From NCBI GenBank assembly GCA_002292805.1, contig DBCA01000005.1, positions 1 through 23,307 of the forward strand: a stretch of DNA of 23,307 nt, written 5' to 3'. Shown piece after piece: positions 1 to 5,629 of this stretch. Below the pieces are notes generated by a model. It had not been told where the DNA came from. It searched no databases and saw nothing but the letters and a program-made list of their open reading frames with translations. Every line of letters begins with the position of its first letter. The stretch's first letter is position 1. Both the position numbers and the translations under genes were made by a program. This stretch comes from Caryophanales bacterium UBA970 (GTDB taxonomy: Bacteria > Bacillota_I > Bacilli_A > RFN20 > CAG-826).

Positions 1-1
1 A

Positions 2-502
2 CTCGTGGGTATCGACAAAGCATCAATCTATGAGAATGCAATCACCATCATGACCCAATGCGCGATTCCACCGATCAAACAACACAAGATTCTTGAAAGC
101 ATTAAACAGATTGGCTATAGCAGATATTTAGAGGGTATTCGCCCCATCACATTAGAAGGTCAAATTGTTTCTGATGCGGATATGTGTGATGCGATTGGTG
201 CGAATGGATTACTAAGGGTTTACGCTTATGGCATGTCCAAGGGCCAACCCTTTTTTAATCGCGAGGTCTTTCCTCAAGCATTAACCGATGCCAACCAGTA
301 TCGTCAACACGGATCCCAATACACCATCCATCACTTCTTTGACAAACTTCTCAAATTAAAAGACTTAATGATGACGGAGCCGGGAAAGAAAGAGGCTATC
401 ATCAGGCATCAATACTTCATTGATTTTTTAAATCAGTTCTTTCGTGAAGAAAATGCTTCGGCGTGGATAAAATACTTATCAGCGATCACCAACAATCAAT
501 AA
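2..502 (+). CDS. HD-domain phosphohydrolase, C-terminal part (YedJ/YpgQ-like)
   Basis: The open frame runs in from the left edge, so the true start lies outside the window; the GTG at position 5 is simply internal. The motif SDADMCDAIGANG (from about residue 56 of the visible part) matches the DADxxDAIGAxG motif after the second metal-binding Asp of the YedJ/YpgQ group of HD phosphohydrolases. The later HHFFDKLLKLKDLM segment also fits the C-terminal helices of that group. The metal-binding H..HD motif at the N-terminus would lie upstream and cannot be seen. Family knowledge suggests a cytoplasmic, metal-dependent phospho- or pyrophosphohydrolase acting on small nucleotide-like substrates; the real substrate is not readable from the sequence. 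It ends in TAA, 136 bases before the next gene. The family call is good, the substrate unknown. Confidence 0.8.
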   Translation, partial: LVGIDKASIYENAITIMTQCAIPPIKQHKILESIKQIGYSRYLEGIRPITLEGQIVSDADMCDAIGANGLLRVYAYGMSKGQPFFNREVFPQALTDANQYRQHGSQYTIHHFFDKLLKLKDLMMTEPGKKEAIIRHQYFIDFLNQFFREENASAWIKYLSAITNNQ

Positions 503-547
503 TTGATGTTGGATGAACCATTAGCTACCACATTCAAAACATCAATT
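501..547. repeat. 10-bp perfect inverted repeat after the HD gene
   Basis: AATTGATGTT at 501-510 is exactly mirrored by AACATCAATT at 538-547, with a 27-base loop. The repeat begins on the last base of the HD gene's stop codon. No T-run follows on either strand, so an intrinsic terminator is uncertain. It could be a weak 3' hairpin or an operator-like site about 40 bases upstream of the promoter of the next gene. Confidence 0.35.
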
Positions 548-586
548 CATGGCGAAGTTTAAAACCACCAACACAATTCTGAACTA

Positions 587-630
587 ATGAAATATTTTTA
601 GAATTGGTATACAATCAATTTGTAACGAGG
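587..630 (+). promoter_or_regulatory. Promoter and RBS of the acidic lipoprotein gene
   Basis: A -10 like TACAAT lies at 610-615 inside TTGGTATACAAT. A weak -35 ATGAAA (587-592) lies 17 bases upstream. The ribosome binding site is the GAGG of AACGAGG (624-630), about 8 bases before the ATG at 639. The -35 is poor, so the call rests on the -10 and position. Confidence 0.5.
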
Positions 631-638
631 AATAACAC

Positions 639-1844
639 ATGAATAAATTAATATTATCCGTTGGATCATTGGTTGTCTTAGCCTCTTGTTCTTTCAACTC
701 CGTCATGACTTCAAGTTCAGTCACCGATGGCATACCCGCCTTGGTGCTGAATGAAGATTATGCTGTCAAAGCCTCTGCCGCTGCATCATTATTAACCGAT
801 GCCTTAAGCGGATCTCAAGGTGGAACCCTCGCAGCACGCAAGGATCGCCGCTTAACGGAAACAGAAGAGTTAGCTGCCATTGATAAAGTTCACACGTATT
901 TAGGAATGATGAATCAATTACTCACGGAGAACCCTATTCAAACCGAATTAGTAGAAAGTGACCGTGAAGCATATGACTTTAAATCGATTGTCACCATCAC
1001 CGGATTAGATGGCACCACGTCGGTCTTTACACTCTATTTCAACGGTGTGGTTGAAGAAGAACCTTCTCCTTCTTCATCGGAAATGACATCCAGTGAAGTC
1101 ACCTCTGAACCAACCAGTGTAGAATCCATTTCATCCGAGGATTCCGAACCACCAACCTCTGAACCACAAGCGCGAAGGGGTGACGACGAAGATGAAGAAG
1201 ATGACGAAGAAGACCGTGACGACATGGATGATGAGTACGAATTAGAAGATGAAGAAAACGACGAAATTGACGAAGAAGACAAAGACGAATATCGTGATTA
1301 TCGCGACCGTGAACTAGGTGAAGAAACCGATGAAGGCGATGTTACAGCCTTAACCGGTTTGGCGGTCGTCGGTGAATTAGAATATCAATTGGTTGGATTT
1401 ACCAAAACCGAAGCTGACGAAATCAAAACCAAGTACTTCTTATCATTAGACGAAAACAACTGGATTAACATCACCACCGAAACTGAAGTCGATGAAACTG
1501 AATATCAAGTGATCATGAAAGTGGATGGTCAAGTCTCCAAGATGGCGTTTGAAATTGAAACCGAAGCTGACGGCGAAACTGAGATCAAACTATTTATCAA
1601 ATCAGAAAATGCCGCGCCAGAAATGTACAAATTTAAGAGTGAGCTTCACGAGGAAACTGGTGGCCAACTTGTCCGTATTCAAGCCCGTGTCGGTCAAGAA
1701 AAATTTAAAGCAACAGTATTAATCTACACCGATGAAAATGGTGACGTGGTTTATAATTATCGATTTGAAGGGTCCTCTCGAGATCATGACCGCGATGGCG
1801 GACGTGATTACCACAAAGACAAAAACGACCGAGACGACGACTAA
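639..1844 (+). CDS. Acidic low-complexity lipoprotein, unknown function
   Basis: The N-terminus is a short hydrophobic signal with lipobox LASC, predicting lipidation on Cys17 and attachment to the outer face of the membrane. About residues 145-175 are a Ser/Thr/Glu/Pro linker. About residues 178-225 are almost entirely Asp and Glu with a few Arg and Tyr. The folded part is about residues 230-375, rich in alternating beta-strand-like segments such as EYQLVGFTKTEADEIKTKYF. The last 20 residues are a charged Asp/Arg/His/Lys tail. I recognise no family. A calcium- or cation-binding role for the acidic stretch is only a guess. It has its own promoter and ends in a strong terminator, so it is probably monocistronic. 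The serine-rich frame antisense to the acidic region is a by-product of GA-rich codons. Confidence 0.85.
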   Translation: MNKLILSVGSLVVLASCSFNSVMTSSSVTDGIPALVLNEDYAVKASAAASLLTDALSGSQGGTLAARKDRRLTETEELAAIDKVHTYLGMMNQLLTENPIQTELVESDREAYDFKSIVTITGLDGTTSVFTLYFNGVVEEEPSPSSSEMTSSEVTSEPTSVESISSEDSEPPTSEPQARRGDDEDEEDDEEDRDDMDDEYELEDEENDEIDEEDKDEYRDYRDRELGEETDEGDVTALTGLAVVGELEYQLVGFTKTEADEIKTKYFLSLDENNWINITTETEVDETEYQVIMKVDGQVSKMAFEIETEADGETEIKLFIKSENAAPEMYKFKSELHEETGGQLVRIQARVGQEKFKATVLIYTDENGDVVYNYRFEGSSRDHDRDGGRDYHKDKNDRDDD

Positions 1845-1847
1845 TCA

Positions 1848-1891
1848 ACCAATCAAAACCGCAAGCATGAGCCTGCGGTTTTTTGATTGGT
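1848..1891. terminator. Bidirectional intrinsic terminator
   Basis: ACCAATCAAAACCGCA (1848-1863) pairs with TGCGGTTTTTTGATTGGT (1874-1891) around a 10-base loop, with a small bulge in the T/A tracts. GC-rich AACCGCA/TGCGGTT forms the core, followed by a run of six T on the plus strand and four T on the minus strand. It lies three bases after the stop of the acidic lipoprotein and two bases past the stop of the convergent methyltransferase-like gene, so it serves both. Confidence 0.9.
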
Positions 1892-1893
1892 GA

Positions 1894-3030
1894 TTATCTT
1901 GATTCTTTGATCCCATCAGGCAATTGAATAGCGGTTAATAGTGTTTGAATTGAAGAAATACTTAACCATTGATTTAAATCCTCTATTGATTGAAAAAAGA
2001 CATTTTCGGTCGCGTCATACAACCCCCGATATAGGTGATCCTCTAAGGTGGTTGGTTCTTGATAGTGACTTGAATCAAAGCCTAAAACTTGCTCCTGCAG
2101 ATAGATAATCATATATCTTCTAAACAAAGCAAGAATCGATGATTCAAGCCAATAGTGCCATTGACCAGAACGAGACAACTTTTCAATTTTTTTCATTTTT
2201 ATATACATAGGTAACCCATCCTCTGCAGTGTGATGAATATCCACAAAGAGGTGGTCAAAATCATGTGCGTTGGTTTTTAAATAATCATATGCATCTTGAT
2301 GATGAATCTTGATTTTTTCTTTGTTTTCTATATATGGATAAATATGTTTTAAAAAGATGTCAATCACGTGTTGATCTTTTTCAATGACCAACACTTCCTT
2401 TACTTCTGGTTTCAACGCTGCCATCGACGCAAAGTAGCCTAATCCTAAGCCGAGGGTGACGACCTTTCCGTTCATTTTATCGATGACTGGCTTCATCGTA
2501 TTGATTTCAAACGGTGTCACACTCATCCACGTGACTTCTTGTTGCTTGATAACAAGATAATAAAAGGGCTCGGAAAAATATCCTATTGGAGTAGCATCTA
2601 GATAGTGTTGGGTTCGATTGGAGATGACATCCCCGGTTAAGACACCTTGAAAAGGTAAATAAGTTTCATAATCTAGCTGCCATTTTCCTTGGGTAATCGG
2701 GACCGGCTTAACTCGTTGATAAAATGGATTGCTGATATAGGATTGGGGATCAAGTTGAAAAACATAAGGATTAATTGATGAAGAAAGCAATGCTGGATGT
2801 TGCTTAAGAATAGGATCTTTTTGGAATTTGTTCAATAACAACGCTTGATACGCTTCGTTATCTGAAAGATGATCGTCATTTATTTTCTTAACAAGGTGCG
2901 TCTTTTTAATAAAAGGGGGATTGCTTTGGATAAAGTCAATCATTTGGTGAGCTAGGCTAATATTGAAGGTGTTTATGTTTACTAAATCTTTAATTCTTTC
3001 ATTGATAGAATTCTCTTGGTTAATCTTCAT
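1894..3030 (-). CDS. Spermidine-synthase-like / SAM-dependent methyltransferase-fold protein
   Basis: The 378-residue product has a class I Rossmann core from about residue 185. VVTLGLGLGYFASMAA is the glycine-rich SAM loop (about 191-205). VLVIEKDQ carries the acidic residue at the end of strand 2 (Glu217). HQDAYDYL is the strand-3/4 acidic motif (about 245), and HLFVDIHH is strand 4. The layout resembles spermidine synthases and their fused relatives, but the usual DxxD/DPxGP active-site signature is replaced by DIHHTAEDG, so aminopropyl transfer is doubtful. About 170 residues precede the Rossmann core and have no family I recognise. A GTG at 3063-3061 would add 11 residues but has a poor RBS. 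I prefer the ATG at 3030 because a TATAAT lies six bases upstream of it, implying a leaderless message. The substrate is unknown. Confidence 0.65.
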   Translation of the reverse strand: MKINQENSINERIKDLVNINTFNISLAHQMIDFIQSNPPFIKKTHLVKKINDDHLSDNEAYQALLLNKFQKDPILKQHPALLSSSINPYVFQLDPQSYISNPFYQRVKPVPITQGKWQLDYETYLPFQGVLTGDVISNRTQHYLDATPIGYFSEPFYYLVIKQQEVTWMSVTPFEINTMKPVIDKMNGKVVTLGLGLGYFASMAALKPEVKEVLVIEKDQHVIDIFLKHIYPYIENKEKIKIHHQDAYDYLKTNAHDFDHLFVDIHHTAEDGLPMYIKMKKIEKLSRSGQWHYWLESSILALFRRYMIIYLQEQVLGFDSSHYQEPTTLEDHLYRGLYDATENVFFQSIEDLNQWLSISSIQTLLTAIQLPDGIKESR

Positions 3031-3036
3031 GGATAT

Positions 3037-3042
3037 ATTATA
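3037..3042 (-). promoter_or_regulatory. -10 element, probably for a leaderless transcript
   Basis: Read on the minus strand, TATAAT ends six bases before the ATG at 3030, which puts the expected +1 on the A of the start codon. No convincing -35 is seen at 16-18 bases. If the longer GTG start at 3063 were used, this element would lie inside the gene. Confidence 0.5.
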
Positions 3043-3145
3043 ACCAAAGAAGCCATACACCACATTTCCAATTGAAGAGCCATAGAACTAAGAAAATATT
3101 TAATAATGTAATTGAAAACCAAAAAGCAAAATGAAATCAATTAAG

Positions 3146-3161
3146 AATTCAACGATGAATT
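3146..3161 (-). terminator. Weak hairpin at the end of the S41 peptidase gene
   Basis: AATTCA (3146-3151) and TGAATT (3156-3161) form a perfect 6-bp stem with a four-base loop, overlapping the stop codon of the peptidase gene. The stem is AT-rich and the following minus-strand sequence is only moderately T-rich. It may stop transcription weakly or be incidental. Confidence 0.3.
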
Positions 3162-5322
3162 AACTTCTTTCGCTACGGATTTGATTGATTAAATTTGTGA
3201 TTGCTGCATTATCAAATGGATTGGTTAATGTGTAATCGACAGGAACACCAGGTTCAACACTTGTATAGGTGCGGTTACCATTTTCATCGACAGTCACGTT
3301 TGCAAAGACGTTTAAAGTACTTCTTAGTAACATGGTGCCATCAGGTGTCACAAACAACCCAATGGAAGCTGCCCCACCCGAAGATTGTGTCCCAATGATG
3401 GTGGCAACACCCATTTCTTTTGCCATTGACGCCATTAAATTTGCCGCACTAAAGGTTATCGAAGAGGTCATCACATACCAATCATAATCAAAAGCCGCAT
3501 AGGTACTATCATAAAAATAAGTCGCCGCCGATCCGTCCACAGGATTCATGGAACTAAATTGAATATTTTCTTCAGTCATGTAGCCGAATAAACGCAAGAC
3601 AGCGCCAACATTACCACCGCCGTTATAAGAGATGTCCATGACGACGCTTTCAACCGTTTCTGGAAGTGAGCATAGGATTGATTTAACTTCATTAGGCGTA
3701 TCGACTGTAAATCCTCGAATAAAGATAACGGCAATTTGGTCATCGTCCATCAAACGGAGCGCTGGCGGGTTTATCGGACTACCGTTCGCATTTACCCCAT
3801 ACGCTGCTTCCATCAAGTCTTCGACAGCCCAACGGCCTTGATAGTAGTTTTGAGTTTGGCGACCGAGTTGCGATAACGAAGTTAACGGAATTGTGTAACT
3901 GGTTGGTTCATAAAAACCTGTAGCCTCGTGCCATGTATGTAAATCATCCAATCCATAAGCAAAACCAAACAAACCAGAATATAAATTTCTATCCAAGCCT
4001 GTGAGAATTTTATCAGCGTATTCTTCTAAGTAATCATAAAAAGAAACAATGTTTTTATCATCTTTTAAACCATAAAAATAATCAAAAGCCAAGGCAAGGA
4101 AATGATAAGTGGATTGACGTAAATCAAGGGACATCGACTCCGAGTTAAAACTACTCGTTTTCATTTCAGTTAAAACCGGACTAGTACTATCAAGGGCGGT
4201 AAATGTATCAAAACCATAGATTTTATCGCCGTTATAATACACATCGTAGTAAATCGCGTTTAAAAATAGTAAGTTTAAAATTGAAATTGGCATCATGTAT
4301 TCGCCGTTATGTCTGACCAAATCAATTCGATAATCATTAAGGGGAATCGTCACCAATTCCGCATTATTGCCGATTCCACCCAAGAAAACTAACCCGTCAG
4401 AAAAATCTGTTTCCGTCGATTTCACATAGTTGCCAAAGAAACTAAAGTCTTCTACAGAAAAAGTATTTAATTCAAAATCAAGGATGGCCTCATATTCATA
4501 GAAGATAGGTTCTAGATTTTCATCTTCATCTTCTAATGTGTAGGCAACGGTTAAAATGTCTTCCTCTTCAGTGAATGTTAATATTTCAAAATCAACAGCC
4601 CCATCAACCATTTCCATAAAGGTTGCAACATCCATATAGGGGATGGTTCCAGTGTCGGTAAAATAAACCGGAATATTTTCTTGATCAACCACAAGATATT
4701 CCTCAGATGTATTAACAAAAGGGAGTAAGTCACTTCTTGATAAGACTTGTTCTGGCGTTGGTTGCACATTCACAACAAACTCACGAGTTCCCGTGATACT
4801 TCCATGTTTAGCAGTTACCGTAAGTGTAATATCAACAGGTTCATCTCCTGGTTTTAAATTTATATAAGCCCCCTTAGCGGAGATAATGTCTGGGTGAGAA
4901 GAGTCCCACGTGAACGCACTACGATTCGTACCAGTCGATGGAAGCGACATACCTAATGTATAGTTGATAGCGGCAAGATCCAAATCAACCCGCTCCTGAC
5001 TTGTTAATGTTGTGGTGGACAAATCAATTGTTGGGTTTATTTTATTGGATTTTGTTTCATCAAACCAAGATTCAAGGGAAGATTGATTGGGTTGAGTTTC
5101 AAGTGCACGTGTCGACATTCTTGCATTCGAACTACTTGGGACAATCGTTTCACAACTTTCATTCATCCCCGAACTAAGAATTGAGGATGATAAGTCATTG
5201 GACGATTCACTTAATGTGCTCGATCCATTTGAGCTAATTGAAAATGAGGATGTGTTTGCTTCAGCACAAGCGCTCAACAAAAACCCTAATAAGATAGTAA
5301 AAACTGAAATATTCCTATGCAT
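3160..5322 (-). CDS. Secreted S41-family serine peptidase lipoprotein
   Basis: The start is the ATG at 5322, six bases after a perfect GGAGG; a TTG 12 bases upstream overlaps that RBS and is rejected. In the 720-residue product, lipobox LSAC gives lipid-Cys19, followed by a Ser/Asn linker to about residue 60. About 110-190 resembles an atrophied bacterial Ig-like domain. About 210-350 is a region of unknown fold. The C-terminal half is an S41 (tail-protease/tricorn-like) domain: VMDISYNGGGN (562-571) equals the conserved DxRxNxGG strand, TFSAANLMA carries the likely nucleophile Ser625, and GTQSSGGAA (644-652) sits where Ctp proteases have the catalytic Lys. The Lys is absent, while DDLHTWH offers His462, so a Ser-His mechanism as in tricorn-like S41 members is likely. 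It is expected to cut extracellular proteins or peptides. It is divergent from the oligopeptide transporter cluster, which fits peptide supply. Confidence 0.82.
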   Translation of the reverse strand: MHRNISVFTILLGFLLSACAEANTSSFSISSNGSSTLSESSNDLSSSILSSGMNESCETIVPSSSNARMSTRALETQPNQSSLESWFDETKSNKINPTIDLSTTTLTSQERVDLDLAAINYTLGMSLPSTGTNRSAFTWDSSHPDIISAKGAYINLKPGDEPVDITLTVTAKHGSITGTREFVVNVQPTPEQVLSRSDLLPFVNTSEEYLVVDQENIPVYFTDTGTIPYMDVATFMEMVDGAVDFEILTFTEEEDILTVAYTLEDEDENLEPIFYEYEAILDFELNTFSVEDFSFFGNYVKSTETDFSDGLVFLGGIGNNAELVTIPLNDYRIDLVRHNGEYMMPISILNLLFLNAIYYDVYYNGDKIYGFDTFTALDSTSPVLTEMKTSSFNSESMSLDLRQSTYHFLALAFDYFYGLKDDKNIVSFYDYLEEYADKILTGLDRNLYSGLFGFAYGLDDLHTWHEATGFYEPTSYTIPLTSLSQLGRQTQNYYQGRWAVEDLMEAAYGVNANGSPINPPALRLMDDDQIAVIFIRGFTVDTPNEVKSILCSLPETVESVVMDISYNGGGNVGAVLRLFGYMTEENIQFSSMNPVDGSAATYFYDSTYAAFDYDWYVMTSSITFSAANLMASMAKEMGVATIIGTQSSGGAASIGLFVTPDGTMLLRSTLNVFANVTVDENGNRTYTSVEPGVPVDYTLTNPFDNAAITNLINQIRSERS

Positions 5323-5345
5323 AAAAACCTCCAAGGCTTTTTTAA

Positions 5346-5373
5346 ATTATAAACAACACCTCAACAATTACAA
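5346..5373 (-). promoter_or_regulatory. Promoter of the S41 peptidase gene
   Basis: On the minus strand a TTGTAA -35 (5373-5368) and a perfect TATAAT -10 (5351-5346) are separated by 16 bases. The predicted start of transcription is near 5339, giving a short leader that holds the GGAGG ribosome binding site. Confidence 0.6.
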
Positions 5374-5460
5374 CAACGAACCTCTTTAGAGAGAAAAACC
5401 AAACAAAAACATGACAAATAATTAGGTAAATCTACATCATGAGACATATTCAATCACAAT

Positions 5461-5474
5461 TGAAAGCGTTTTCA
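5461..5474. promoter_or_regulatory. cre / LacI-family operator in the divergent promoter region
   Basis: TGAAAGCGTTTTCA fits the catabolite-responsive consensus TGWAANCGNTNWCA at every fixed position and is nearly palindromic about the central CG. It is in the 307-base gap between the S41 peptidase and oppA. It lies about 90 bases upstream of the peptidase -35 and 17 bases upstream of a possible plus-strand -35. The position, upstream of rather than over both promoters, would suit activation or looping more than simple blocking. Whether CcpA or a MalR-like regulator binds is not readable here. Confidence 0.6.
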
Positions 5475-5490
5475 TAAAATCATCATTGCT

Positions 5491-5520
5491 TTGAAATTGT
5501 GTCCTATATAACGAGATAAT
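5491..5520 (+). promoter_or_regulatory. Possible upstream promoter of oppA
   Basis: TTGAAA (5491-5496) and GATAAT (5515-5520) are 18 bases apart. A cre-like operator is centred about 60 bases before the predicted +1, a spacing typical of activated promoters. It would give a leader of about 100 bases before oppA. Confidence 0.35.
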
Positions 5521-5574
5521 TTCATTTTCAAAGGGAACTTAGTGCCTCATTCTATGATAAATATTTAAATTTTT

Positions 5575-5625
5575 TTCAGAAACATTAATTTATTATGTAT
5601 AATAATTTTCAATCATATGGAGGTG
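5575..5625 (+). promoter_or_regulatory. Proximal promoter and RBS of oppA
   Basis: A perfect TATAAT -10 (5598-5603) has a weak TTCAGA -35 (5575-5580) 17 bases upstream. A strong GGAGGTG ribosome binding site (5619-5625) lies four bases before the ATG at 5630. The stretch 5323-5629 otherwise holds no gene I can support. Confidence 0.6.
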
Positions 5626-5629
5626 CTAT

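Noticed and set aside
1034..1282. 82-residue serine-rich open frame antisense to the acidic lipoprotein
   Set aside because: It is the reverse reading of GA-rich Asp/Glu codons, with no RBS or promoter of its own.
5323..5334. TTG start for the S41 peptidase, four codons upstream
   Set aside because: It overlaps the perfect GGAGG that serves the ATG at 5322.
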